From Flavobacterium sp. SLB02 (GTDB taxonomy: Bacteria > Bacteroidota > Bacteroidia > Flavobacteriales > Flavobacteriaceae): a stretch of DNA of 64,000 nucleotides. The notes below the pieces were generated by a model that saw nothing but the letters and a program-made list of their open reading frames with translations, did no database searches and was not told where the DNA came from. The number at the start of each line of letters is the position of its first letter. Positions within the stretch are counted from its first letter, which is position 1. The stretch is from assembly GCF_009664855.1 (NCBI RefSeq), contig NZ_CP045928.1, forward strand, positions 2,058,522 to 2,122,521. The letters are read 5' to 3'. The position numbers and the translations under genes were made by a program. Below are positions 52,370-62,207 of the stretch, one piece after another.

Positions 52370-53625
52370 TAACTTAAAGGCCCAATCGTCGATGGTAATT
52401 CAAAAATTTCAAGATCAAAATAAACAACCGAAGCCATAACATGATCAAAAATATCCGCCATAATATATTCGTAATTCGCCCAGCGTTTATCGCTCGAAAA
52501 AGCATAAATCTCTAACGGAACCCCATGCGCAGTCGATTGTAGCTGACGGCACATAATATGCATATCTTTATTCAGTCCCGGGTGTGTTATCAAATATTGC
52601 ATGATATATTTACGGAACAAGCCCAAATTCGTCATATTTCGGCCATTTAGCGAAAGTGATTTATCAACACCGCGCAAATCGTTGTATTTCTCGATTTCGG
52701 CTTGTCTCGTTTCGATATAAGAACTGATAAGCTGCACGCGCTTCATATGATTAAGATCATCATTATTCAGGAAACGAATACTGCTGCTTTTTATGAGAAT
52801 GTGTCTTTTTATACGTCTTCCGTCAGATTTTTGCATACCTCGCCAGTTCTGGAAAGAGTCAGAACTCAAGGCATATGTCGGAATCGTGGTAATCGTATTG
52901 TCAAAATTTCGAACCTTTACTGTAGTTAGGTTTATTTCGATCACATCACCATCAGCACCAAATTTATCCATTGTAATCCAGTCGCCAATACGCACCATAT
53001 CGTTTATAGCAACCTGAACGCTCGAAACAAATCCTAAAATAGTATCCCTGAAAATCAAGATAATAATAGCCGAAAGTGTTCCCAGAATCGTTAAAAGTTC
53101 TCCTTTTTTGATGCCGAAAAGCGTCGAAATAATCATCGCCACTCCAAAAATCCAAAGCACAATCATAATAACCTGAACAAAGCTATCGATAGGTTTGTCG
53201 CTGTATTCAGGTTTTTGTTTTAGATAATCACGTAAAGCATTAAAAATTGTTCTGATGATCCATAAACTAATCAAAACAATATAGATACCCACTATTTTTC
53301 CAAACAACGATTCCCAATATTCGTATTTATCCAGAATAATAGGAACAGCTTTATATATAAAGAAAAACGGAATTAAGTAGGCCGTATATTTTGTGGTTTT
53401 GTTATGAATGAGATAATCATCAAATTTTGTTTTGGTTTTTTGGGCAAAAATGGCCGTTAAGGTCACCAAAACGAATTTTGCTACATAATAAATGGCAAAA
53501 GCTAAAGCTACCATGATAGCAATATTAAGGACAAGGCTAATATAAGATGCAAAATTGCGGCTCATTCCCCAATCCCTAAAAAGCGGATATAAAAAATTAA
53601 ATATTTTATCCAAAAGCTTATGCAT
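52369..53625 (-). CDS. Small-conductance mechanosensitive channel (MscS family)
   Basis: 418 residues. Several membrane segments up to about 190, then the MscS pore and beta domain: GILGTL...IIILIFRDTILGFVSSVQVA, DWITMDKFGADGDVIEINLT, and TIPTYALSSDSFQNWRGM. It opens on membrane stretch and vents solutes. Its start overlaps the DUF3817 gene's end by 8 bp. Confidence 0.92.
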   Translation of the reverse strand: MHKLLDKIFNFLYPLFRDWGMSRNFASYISLVLNIAIMVALAFAIYYVAKFVLVTLTAIFAQKTKTKFDDYLIHNKTTKYTAYLIPFFFIYKAVPIILDKYEYWESLFGKIVGIYIVLISLWIIRTIFNALRDYLKQKPEYSDKPIDSFVQVIMIVLWIFGVAMIISTLFGIKKGELLTILGTLSAIIILIFRDTILGFVSSVQVAINDMVRIGDWITMDKFGADGDVIEINLTTVKVRNFDNTITTIPTYALSSDSFQNWRGMQKSDGRRIKRHILIKSSSIRFLNNDDLNHMKRVQLISSYIETRQAEIEKYNDLRGVDKSLSLNGRNMTNLGLFRKYIMQYLITHPGLNKDMHIMCRQLQSTAHGVPLEIYAFSSDKRWANYEYIMADIFDHVMASVVYFDLEIFELPSTIGPLS

Positions 53626-53905
53626 TACTTTCTAAGTATTTCTTCTCGATATAAAAAGTTCCAAACGGAACAAGAGAAGCAATAAGGATAATTCCGAAAG
53701 TTTTAAGGTCCCAGTTCTGAGATTTTCTCAATAAAACTGCCAGTATAATATACCCTATAAATAATACCCCGTGAGTCATTCCTAACGGACGTAATAATGT
53801 ATGATATAGTTCGGGATTATTGTTTTTGATAACAAGCATATTAGCAAATAAAACTAAATAAGAGATTCCTTCTAAAATTGCGGTAACTTTGAAAATCTTG
53901 AGCAT
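53618..53905 (-). CDS. DUF3817 membrane protein
   Basis: 95 residues with three hydrophobic segments; DUF3817 marks GISYLVLFANMLV, RPLGMTHGVLFIGYIILAVL and LIASLVPFGTFYIEKKY. Function unknown. Overlaps the start of the MscS gene by 8 bp, so the two are coupled. Confidence 0.9.
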   Translation of the reverse strand: MLKIFKVTAILEGISYLVLFANMLVIKNNNPELYHTLLRPLGMTHGVLFIGYIILAVLLRKSQNWDLKTFGIILIASLVPFGTFYIEKKYLESNA

Positions 53906-54008
53906 GTATATATTTTTTAAGTTTATGCAAGCAAAATTAAGTATTATCGTTGGTTTTTGCGGTATGAATCAGGAAAGTAATTTACTTTTGTAACCTTAAA
54001 GTTTGATA

Positions 54009-54542
54009 ATGAGTAAACGTGATTTAAAAAAATATCTGGCCGAATTAAACAAAGAGCAACTCGAAGAACAAATTATCGAGCTGTACGAAAAATTTGCTCC
54101 GGTAAAAGTCTATTATGATTTTGTTTTTAATCCTAAAGAGGATAAACTTTTGCAGGAATCAAAAGTCAAAATATCGCATGAATATTTCCCTATAAAGAAA
54201 CCCAATGCAAAGTGGCGCCCAAAAGCCAAGATGCGTCGTTCTGTTGCTCAAAAAATCATTAAACATTTTATAATGATAGGAGTTGATCCTTTTGTCATTG
54301 CCGATATTATGCTCTATAACATCGAAATAGCACAAACCTATTCGTCAAACAATTTTATTAAGCAGGAATTATTTTACAAAAGCATTTTGAATTCATTTGA
54401 TCAGGCAGTAAATTTTGTAATTTCCAACGGAATTTTACATGATTTTAAAGATAGAATTCTGACAATCGAACAAGAAACTATTCAACAAAAATGGAAAAAC
54501 AAGTATGATTTTGAGGCAATTTTAGAAAAAATCGACTTATAA
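54009..54542 (+). CDS. DUF6155-type protein
   Basis: 177 residues from the ATG at 54009 (ATG at 54003 also in frame). All-helical, cytoplasmic: KRDLKKYLAELNKEQLEEQI, ELYEKFAPVKVYYDFVFNP, KMRRSVAQKIIKHFIMIGVD. These match small uncharacterised Flavobacterium proteins named DUF6155. A -7 box TACTTTTG stands about 30 bp upstream. Role unknown. Confidence 0.8.
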   Translation: MSKRDLKKYLAELNKEQLEEQIIELYEKFAPVKVYYDFVFNPKEDKLLQESKVKISHEYFPIKKPNAKWRPKAKMRRSVAQKIIKHFIMIGVDPFVIADIMLYNIEIAQTYSSNNFIKQELFYKSILNSFDQAVNFVISNGILHDFKDRILTIEQETIQQKWKNKYDFEAILEKIDL

Positions 54543-54650
54543 AGGCTTTTCTCATAAAAAATCTTATTTAAAAAAATCATTTATTTTACGTTAAAATAAG
54601 ATGAATAACTGTTTTTTCGGTGTATTTTTGCAAAAATCCAAAAATAAACA

Positions 54651-56195
54651 ATGTCTCAAAACACTTTAGAAATAGAAAGAGAAGAGAAAAAAGAACTTTA
54701 TGCATACCAAAAAGGCGATATCGATGCCATTTTTGAACGTTTAGACAATGCTCCTTCGAAACATCATTTATTATATCAATTGCCTACTGGTGGTGGAAAA
54801 ACAGTGATTTTTTCCGAAATCGTACGTCGTTATTTAGCAAATAATGATAAAAAAGTGGTGGTTTTAACGCATCGTATCGAACTTTGTAAACAAACCTCGA
54901 AAATGCTTAAAGGGTTTGGTGTTTCTAACAAAATCATTAACAGTAAGGTAAAAGAATTACCGGACCAAAACGATTTTTCTTGTTTTGTGGCCATGGTTGA
55001 GACTTTAAAAAACCGTATCAATGACGAGAAATTGCACCTTGATAACATTGGTTTGGTTATTATCGATGAGGCACATTACAATTCATTCAGAAAATTATTA
55101 AACTCATTCAAAAATGCCTTTATCCTTGGGGTAACAGCAACACCGTTGAGTTCGAATATAAAATTACCTATGCACCAGAGTTATGATGAACTTATTGTGG
55201 GAGACACCATTAGTTCATTGATCGACAAAGGTTTCCTTGCTCGTGCAACAACCTATAGTTATGATGTGGGATTAACATCATTAAAAGTAGGTATCAACGG
55301 AGATTACACCGTAAAATCATCAGATGATCTATATACGAATACCATCATGCAGGAAAAATTGCTGCACGCGTATACAGAACGTTCGTTAGGCAAAAAAACA
55401 CTGATTTTCAACAACGGTATTCATACCTCATTATATGTATATGAAACCTTTAGAGAAGCCGGTTACGACATCAGACACCTTGATAATACAAGCAGTTCAG
55501 AAGAACGTAAAGATATCCTGGCATGGTTCAAAAAGACTCCGGATGCGATTTTAACATCTGTCGGAATCTTAACCACAGGTTTCGATGAGCCAACTGTAGA
55601 AACTATTATCCTGAACAGAGCGACAAAATCGTTAACATTATATTACCAAATGATCGGTCGTGGATCTCGTAAATTACCTGGTAAAGACGAGTTTACAGTG
55701 ATTGATTTAGGAAACAATGCAGCACGTTTTGGTTTATGGAGCGAGCCGGTAAACTGGCAGCACATTTTTAAATCACCAGAATTTTACCTGGAAAACCTTC
55801 GTGATGATACCGAAATCGAATTGTATTTCAAATACAGTATGCCGCCGGAATTACGCGCAAAATTCGCTAAAACTGCCGATGTTACTTTTGATGTTGATGA
55901 AGAACACAAACTAATCATTAAACAAAATTTACGTTCTAAAGTAGTATTAGACAAATCATTAGAGCAACATGCTTCAATGTGTGTTGATAATACCGAAACT
56001 CTTCAGGAAGCAAAATCATTAGGAAAAGAGCTTGACGATGATATTGACTGTCGTATCAAACGCTATTCTAAATGTTTGAGCCAATGTAGTAAAAACTACC
56101 GCGAATGGTTAGTTGACGATTATAAACTAAAACTAGTTTTATTAATTGGTAAAAAGTATCGTGAGAAAATCATGAACGAACCAGACGAGGATTAG
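54651..56195 (+). CDS. Superfamily 2 DNA/RNA helicase (DEAH, SSL2/RadD-like)
   Basis: 514 residues. Motif I PTGGGKT, motif II DEAH, GVTATP and motif VI QMIGRGSRKL; C-terminal tail with scattered Cys (ASMCVDNTE, DIDCRIKRYSKCLSQCSK) that might bind a metal. RadD/XPB-like helicases act in DNA repair. The -7 box TATTTTTG about 30 bp before the start fits the local promoter type. Confidence 0.92.
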   Translation: MSQNTLEIEREEKKELYAYQKGDIDAIFERLDNAPSKHHLLYQLPTGGGKTVIFSEIVRRYLANNDKKVVVLTHRIELCKQTSKMLKGFGVSNKIINSKVKELPDQNDFSCFVAMVETLKNRINDEKLHLDNIGLVIIDEAHYNSFRKLLNSFKNAFILGVTATPLSSNIKLPMHQSYDELIVGDTISSLIDKGFLARATTYSYDVGLTSLKVGINGDYTVKSSDDLYTNTIMQEKLLHAYTERSLGKKTLIFNNGIHTSLYVYETFREAGYDIRHLDNTSSSEERKDILAWFKKTPDAILTSVGILTTGFDEPTVETIILNRATKSLTLYYQMIGRGSRKLPGKDEFTVIDLGNNAARFGLWSEPVNWQHIFKSPEFYLENLRDDTEIELYFKYSMPPELRAKFAKTADVTFDVDEEHKLIIKQNLRSKVVLDKSLEQHASMCVDNTETLQEAKSLGKELDDDIDCRIKRYSKCLSQCSKNYREWLVDDYKLKLVLLIGKKYREKIMNEPDED

Positions 56196-56280
56196 AAAAA
56201 ATTTGTTTCAAGTTTTTTTTTAGTTTAAAGTGGTCAATTGGAATTTGGAATTTGAAAAAATTGAAATTTAAATAATTAGG

Positions 56281-56358
56281 AGCTATTTCCTGCTGTCCAC
56301 TATATCTTTTGCGCCGAACACCGGCACAAAAGGATGCCGCTACCATCAGGGCTAGAGA
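56281..56358. repeat. REP-like long hairpin
   Basis: Starts AGCTATTTCC, has inner arms ATCTTTTGCGCCG and CCGGCACAAAAGGAT around a 4-base loop, and ends ATCAGGGCTAG. The pattern is that of a dispersed Flavobacterium palindromic element. The rest of the 339-bp gap up to 56534 holds low-complexity DNA only. Confidence 0.65.
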
Positions 56359-56534
56359 CTTAGTATTTATAAGAAGTAAAGTAAAATTATACGCAATATA
56401 TGTCATCCCAAAAAATGAGGGATGACATAATTGTGAAGAAAAAACAGAACCAAAGGTTCTAAAAAATCATTTTAATCGGAGTAATCTGTGGCAGAATCTA
56501 AAATCTAAAATCAGAACTCTACAATAAAAAAACA

Positions 56535-57869
56535 ATGTCTAAACAATTCTCATCACTAGGAATTTCAGCACCAATTTTAAAAGCTTTAAGCGAATTGAAC
56601 ATTGTTGAACCAACAGAAATTCAACAAAAAACAATTCCGTTATTGCTGACTGAAACCCACGATGTTGTAGGTTTAGCCAAAACCGGAACCGGTAAAACAG
56701 CTGCTTTCGGATTGCCATTATTACAATTAATCAACACCGAATCACCAATTATACAAACTGTAATTTTGGTACCAACCAGAGAACTTGGACAACAAATATT
56801 CAGAAATTTAGAAGATTTCGGAAAACATATCCCAAACATCTCAATAGCTTCAACTTGTGGCGGAATACCAATAAAACCTCAAATCGAGCGATTATCACAA
56901 CCTACACATATTGTTGTTGCAACACCAGGGCGTTTAATCGATTTGATTCAGCGTAAAGCAATCGACTTAAAACAAGCACAATATTTAGTCTTGGACGAAG
57001 CCGATGAAATGATTTCTATTCTAAAAGAAAGCCTGGACGAAATCGTAGCCGAACTTCCTAAAAAACACAGAACTTTATTATTCTCAGCCACTTTGCCGGG
57101 AACAATCAAACAACTGATTCAAAATTACTTAAACAAAAACGTAGTTCAGGTTAGCGCCAATATGGAAACCGTTGGTAACCAAGGAATTGATCACGAATAT
57201 ATTGTTGTTGACCCAATTGAGAAATTAGATATCTTAATGCATTTCTTAAACTCAAGAGACGGAGAACGCGGAATCATCTTCTGTAAAACTAAAGCTGCAG
57301 TAAACAAATTAGCAAAAAACTTAGCGATTAATCGTTTTTCTTCAGGAGCATTACACGGAAGTTTATCTCAGGGAATCCGTGACAGAATCATGGAGCAATT
57401 CCGTGAAGGACATATCAATATTCTGGTTGCAACCGATTTAGCAGCAAGAGGTATCGACGTAAAAGAAATCTCTTATGTAGTCAATTATCATTTACCTGAT
57501 ACTTATGAAAACTACGTGCACAGAAGCGGTAGAACCGCAAGGGCAGGAGCAAAGGGACTTTCTTTGACCGTATTACAAGAAGAAGAAACAGCTGAAATTC
57601 CGGAATTCGAAAAAGAATTAGGAATTAAATTCACTCAATTTCAAAAACCTTCAGTAGTAAGTTTAGAAGAAAATAATACGCTTTTATGGGCAAAACAAAT
57701 CTTCAAAACAAAACCCAATCACGATATTTCAGCCGACTTAAAAACAAAAGTAAAAACCGTTTTTCATCATCTTACTAAAGACGAATTAATAGAAAAATTG
57801 TTAGCCAATTACGTTTTGCAAAACAAAGTTGAAGTAACAGAAAAACCTGTTAAAAAATTCAAAAAGTAA
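56535..57869 (+). CDS. DEAD-box RNA helicase
   Basis: 444 residues. Motif Q FSSLGISAPILKAL...EIQ, motif I AKTGTGKT, PTRELGQQ, DEAD, SAT and HRSGRTARAG; Lys-rich C-terminal tail. RhlE/DbpA-type helicase acting in ribosome assembly or cold growth. Single gene. Confidence 0.95.
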   Translation: MSKQFSSLGISAPILKALSELNIVEPTEIQQKTIPLLLTETHDVVGLAKTGTGKTAAFGLPLLQLINTESPIIQTVILVPTRELGQQIFRNLEDFGKHIPNISIASTCGGIPIKPQIERLSQPTHIVVATPGRLIDLIQRKAIDLKQAQYLVLDEADEMISILKESLDEIVAELPKKHRTLLFSATLPGTIKQLIQNYLNKNVVQVSANMETVGNQGIDHEYIVVDPIEKLDILMHFLNSRDGERGIIFCKTKAAVNKLAKNLAINRFSSGALHGSLSQGIRDRIMEQFREGHINILVATDLAARGIDVKEISYVVNYHLPDTYENYVHRSGRTARAGAKGLSLTVLQEEETAEIPEFEKELGIKFTQFQKPSVVSLEENNTLLWAKQIFKTKPNHDISADLKTKVKTVFHHLTKDELIEKLLANYVLQNKVEVTEKPVKKFKK

Positions 57870-57952
57870 TAATACTGACATTTGTCATTGTATTTTAAAG
57901 TTGTACATTTAAGCTATATTTTTATAAAATCTACTTAAATAAAACAACATAT

Positions 57953-59221
57953 ATGAACATAGTCATCATAGGAGGTGGTTTTGCAGGAATAAATCTTGCG
58001 AAAGAGCTTGTAGACCATCCTCAAATACAAGTAACCCTTGTAGACAAAAACAATTATAATTTCTTTCCCCCACTGATATATCAGGTTGCTACTGCTTTTT
58101 TAGAACCATCAAGTATAAGTTATCCTTTTAGAAAATTCTTTGCAGGCAAAAAAAATCTTCAGTTTCGTTTAGGTGAATTGCTTTCTGTAGTTCCTGCCGA
58201 AAATAAAATAATCCTTAATAACGGCGAATTATCATACGATCATTTAGTTTTTGCCACAGGAGCTGAAACCAGCTATTTTGGTATGGAAAACGTAATGAAA
58301 AACGCCATTCCGATGAAGACCTTAAATGATGCCATCGAAATGCGTAATACCTTGCTTAAAAACCTGGAAAAGGCCGCTATTACCAAAGATATCCGTAAAC
58401 GCCGTAAATTATTAACAATTGTTGTTGCCGGAGGAGGACCAACAGGAGTAGAGGTATCAGGAATGTTTGCCGAAATGCGTAAAAATATCCTGTTGAAAGA
58501 ATATCCGGAATTAGAAACATCAGCCAGTAATGTGTATTTGGTCGATGGGGGAGACGCACTACTCGCCCCTATGAGCAAAGCTTCACAAGAAGACACCTTA
58601 GACGCGCTTACCAAATTAGGGGTTGTAGTTAAACTACACACTCGCGTAGTAGATTATATTGATGATACCGTACATTTTGAAAACGGAGAAACCATCAAAA
58701 CCAAAAACTTAATTTGGGCAGCCGGAGTTTCTGCAAAACTTTTTGACGGAATCCCAAAAGAAAGTTATGGCCGCGGAAGACGTATGGCAACGGATCAATA
58801 TAATAAAGTAAATGGCCTAATAAATATTTATGCCATTGGTGACACAGCCATTACAGCCGGAGATAAAAATTTTCATGACGGACATCCGCAAGTGGCTCAG
58901 GTCGCTATTCAGCAAGGATTAAATTTGGCTAAAAACTTTAAAGCATTAGTACAAAACAAACCTTTAAAACCTTTTGCTTACAACGACAAAGGCTCTATGG
59001 CAATCATTGGTAAAAACAAAGCCGTAGTTGATTTACCAAGTCCAAAATGGCATTTCAAAGGATTCTTTGCCTGGGTTATCTGGTTGTTTATCCACTTGAT
59101 ATCGCTAATCACTTACAGAAACAGATTAAACACATTCTGGAACTGGATGGTTGCTTATTTTGCAAGAGATCAGTCTTTGAGAATGATCATCAGACCGGAT
59201 AAAAGACAACAAAGCGAATGA
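57953..59221 (+). CDS. ndh: Type II NADH dehydrogenase (NDH-2)
   Basis: 422 residues. FAD site IGGGFAGINLA at 5-15, NADH site VVAGGGPTGVEVSG near 160, second FAD contact NIYAIGDTAIT near 298, and a C-terminal membrane anchor (FFAWVIWLFIHLISLITYRN). It passes electrons from NADH to quinone without pumping. Ends in a strong terminator. Confidence 0.93.
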   Translation: MNIVIIGGGFAGINLAKELVDHPQIQVTLVDKNNYNFFPPLIYQVATAFLEPSSISYPFRKFFAGKKNLQFRLGELLSVVPAENKIILNNGELSYDHLVFATGAETSYFGMENVMKNAIPMKTLNDAIEMRNTLLKNLEKAAITKDIRKRRKLLTIVVAGGGPTGVEVSGMFAEMRKNILLKEYPELETSASNVYLVDGGDALLAPMSKASQEDTLDALTKLGVVVKLHTRVVDYIDDTVHFENGETIKTKNLIWAAGVSAKLFDGIPKESYGRGRRMATDQYNKVNGLINIYAIGDTAITAGDKNFHDGHPQVAQVAIQQGLNLAKNFKALVQNKPLKPFAYNDKGSMAIIGKNKAVVDLPSPKWHFKGFFAWVIWLFIHLISLITYRNRLNTFWNWMVAYFARDQSLRMIIRPDKRQQSE

Positions 59222-59254
59222 TTAAAATTCCAGATTGTGAAGATCAATAAATGC

Positions 59255-59288
59255 AAAAAGCCAGAATTAAATAATTCTGGCTTTTTTA
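59255..59288 (+). terminator. Terminator of the NDH-2 gene
   Basis: AAAAAGCCAGAATTA/TAATTCTGGCTTTTTTA hairpin. Confidence 0.9.
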
Positions 59289-59298
59289 TGCTCTTTTT

Positions 59299-59399
59299 TG
59301 TCATTTCGAAGAATGAGAAATCACACTAGAAATTCCATATTGAATATCCCCAATCTTTGTCGAGTTTCGTGTGTGATTTCTCCTCACGTCGAAATGACA
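59299..59399. repeat. Long inverted repeat (TGTCATTTCGA family)
   Basis: Arms 59299-59326 and 59371-59399 pair over most of their length: TGTCATTTCGA with TCGAAATGACA, and GAGAAATCACAC with GTGTGATTTCTC. The centre is 44 bp. Typical dispersed palindromic repeat of Flavobacterium. Confidence 0.8.
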
Positions 59400-59495
59400 A
59401 GTTGCGCTAAAATGGGAGTTTTTATTTTTTTTTCGATTTTACTATCCCCAATTCATTGGAATTTGGCATTTAAAAAATTGAAAATTATTTTACTT

Positions 59496-60725
59496 TTAAT
59501 GCCCCGCCAAAACATCGTCATCTTTAGAAACTTCAACTTTTTCTTTAATAAAACGTTTTCCGATATTTAAAACTATAAAAGCAATAATTGTTGTTGATGT
59601 CATAATAATAACCATTGGCGCTACAGAATCTTTTACAAAAACACCAACAGCAAACGATGCTAAAGCTCCTAATCCTAACTGAATAGCACCCATTAAAGCT
59701 GAGGCACTTCCGGCATTTTTAGCAAACGGCGCCATCGTAAGTCCGGCTGTATTTGGGTTTGAAATTCCTAAACATCCCAAAAACATGAAAAGCATTGCGA
59801 TCGTTTCGTACAATCCTAACAAATTATTTACAGCAAGTACGAGAAAAACAATAGCAATAACAGATTGCGTAATTAGCGCTCCAAAAATCATTTGTTCGCT
59901 TGAGAATTTCTTCAATAAAACTGAATTTAACTGACTTGATCCAATAAAACTTACCGACATAAAAGCAAAAATCCATCCATAAGTTTTAGCATCTACATGA
60001 TAAATATCCATAAAAATTATAGGAGAGGCCGCTACGTAAGTAAATAAGCCCGAAAAAGAAATGGATCCTGTAAAGGCGTACGTAAAAAACTGAGGTTCTT
60101 TTAAAACTTTTAAAAAGTTCGAAATGATCGGTTTTGGCTTTAATGAGATAGAAGTGTCAGGTTTATAGCTATTTGGCAAACCAACCTGGGCAGCAATTAA
60201 AATAGCGATTCCCATACACATTAGGATAAAAAACACGGTATGCCAGCCATAATCTTCTGTAACATAACCACCAATTGTTGGCGCCAACATCGGCGAAAGC
60301 CCAAGAACCAGCATTAATAAAGAGAAAACTTTAGGAATATCTTTTACAGGAAATAAATCTCGCACCATTGCTACAGAAGCTACTGTTGCTGCACAACTAC
60401 CAATTGCCTGAACAAATCGCAAAAGTATAAACGAATCAATATTAGTAACATAAACACAACCTAATGAGGCCAATATGTAAACTAAAAGACCAATAAACAA
60501 AGGTTTTTTACGTCCAAAACGGTCCAATAATGGTCCATAAAGCAATTGTCCGGCCGAAATTCCGATAAAATAACTGGATAAACTCATAGAAACTTTTGCT
60601 ACAGTTGTATGCAAATCTTTAGCAATACCAGAGAAGCCAGGTAAGTACATATCAATTGAAAAAGGGCCAAGTGCTGTCAAAGAACCTAAAATAAGGATGA
60701 GTTTAATGTATTTTTTTGTTGTCAT
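59496..60725 (-). CDS. Bcr/CflA-type MFS exporter
   Basis: 409 residues, twelve membrane segments. Motif A-like YGPLLDRFGRKKPLFIG after segment 2 and the start FSIDMYLPGFSGIAKDL are typical of Bcr/CflA drug/H+ antiporters. A -7-like box TACCTTTG (60762-60755, minus) lies 30 bp before the start. Confidence 0.92.
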   Translation of the reverse strand: MTTKKYIKLILILGSLTALGPFSIDMYLPGFSGIAKDLHTTVAKVSMSLSSYFIGISAGQLLYGPLLDRFGRKKPLFIGLLVYILASLGCVYVTNIDSFILLRFVQAIGSCAATVASVAMVRDLFPVKDIPKVFSLLMLVLGLSPMLAPTIGGYVTEDYGWHTVFFILMCMGIAILIAAQVGLPNSYKPDTSISLKPKPIISNFLKVLKEPQFFTYAFTGSISFSGLFTYVAASPIIFMDIYHVDAKTYGWIFAFMSVSFIGSSQLNSVLLKKFSSEQMIFGALITQSVIAIVFLVLAVNNLLGLYETIAMLFMFLGCLGISNPNTAGLTMAPFAKNAGSASALMGAIQLGLGALASFAVGVFVKDSVAPMVIIMTSTTIIAFIVLNIGKRFIKEKVEVSKDDDVLAGH

Positions 60726-60879
60726 TTTCTTAAAAAATTGCTTTTAATTTCCTGCAAAGGTAAATATTTAGTACCTTGTTATATAATCGAATGCATTTTT
60801 ATATAAAAAGTGTGTTGATTTTAAATCTAAATTGGATTTCAATAATTGATTTTCAAACTAATCCTAAAAATTAAAATTT

Positions 60880-61299
60880 ATGAAAAATTTATCTTTACTA
60901 TTTGCTCTTATTTTTACAACAGTTTCATTTGCACAGACTATCACGTCTAAAAAAGAAGATGCTAGTGTCGAGCAATACGCACTTCTTCAAAAAGTAAATC
61001 AGTATTATCCTGATATTACTTTAAATAAATCAGTTACCAATTTTTATGCAGACGGTAAAATCATTGACACTCAGCAGGAATTTAATTTAGACACATCAAA
61101 ATTCTCAAGTTATAAAATTGGAATTGAGCCTGATAACAAAAAATTATTATTTGAATATGTTTCTGATGAAACCGGAAAAGTTTACGGTGATGTTACCATT
61201 TTTAAAGGAAATGCTTTGAGAACGACTTTTTCAGAGAAAAACAATGAAATTAATGTGGCATTAAACGGAAAATCTGTTTATTTGAAAAAAATAAAATAA
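60880..61299 (+). CDS. Small exported protein of unknown function
   Basis: 139 residues, signal peptide (TVSFAQ|TITS). Beta-rich mature part (SKFSSYKIGIEPDNKKLLFE, YGDVTIFKGNALRTTF). I do not recognise a family. Followed by a strong terminator. Confidence 0.7.
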   Translation: MKNLSLLFALIFTTVSFAQTITSKKEDASVEQYALLQKVNQYYPDITLNKSVTNFYADGKIIDTQQEFNLDTSKFSSYKIGIEPDNKKLLFEYVSDETGKVYGDVTIFKGNALRTTFSEKNNEINVALNGKSVYLKKIK

Positions 61300-61317
61300 T
61301 TCAATTTTTATTGAAAA

Positions 61318-61350
61318 GAAAAAGCATTCACCACGGTGAATGCTTTTTTG
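61318..61350 (+). terminator. Terminator
   Basis: AAAAAGCATTCACC/GGTGAATGCTTTTTT perfect hairpin and T run. Confidence 0.92.
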
Positions 61351-61390
61351 GTTTATATTTGAAGCAAATTTACAAACAAAGACAATCCCA

Positions 61391-61771
61391 ATGAAAAAAA
61401 TCATTCTTTTGTTGCTATTAATTTCTTTTTCAGCACATTCACAAACAAATCGATTTACAGGAACATGGAGCACTGAGAATTGCAAAGATTGCAGCAAGGA
61501 ATATGTTTTAACTTTAAATATAGCGCAATCAAACAGTAAAATATTCGGAACTGCAGAAATTACAAGCGCTAATGAAAAATTCGTTACAGGTGTTATGGAA
61601 GTTACCGGATATGTTTATGTACTTGGTGAAAAAGCCCAAATTAACATGAAGTCTAAAAACGCTTCTGTAAGCGCGGTACTTTATGCAAATGAAGGCGTAA
61701 TACAATTTACTAAAAGAGGCGGATCTGATTTAGTTCCCAAAGAAACGATTCTCACTAAACTTTACGATTAA
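61391..61771 (+). CDS. Small exported protein of unknown function
   Basis: 126 residues from the ATG at 61391, which directly precedes a normal signal peptide (ISFSAHSQ); an in-frame ATG at 61340 would start inside the terminator's T run. Mature part: NRFTGTWSTENCKDCSKEYV and a beta-rich body. C-D-C-like CKDCSK pair may form a disulfide or bind metal. No family recognised. Confidence 0.75.
   Translation: MKKIILLLLLISFSAHSQTNRFTGTWSTENCKDCSKEYVLTLNIAQSNSKIFGTAEITSANEKFVTGVMEVTGYVYVLGEKAQINMKSKNASVSAVLYANEGVIQFTKRGGSDLVPKETILTKLYD

Positions 61772-62207
<436 letters not shown>

Noticed and set aside
59298..59570. A 90-codon frame on the plus strand
   Set aside because: It translates a long inverted repeat and then the antisense of the MFS exporter gene.
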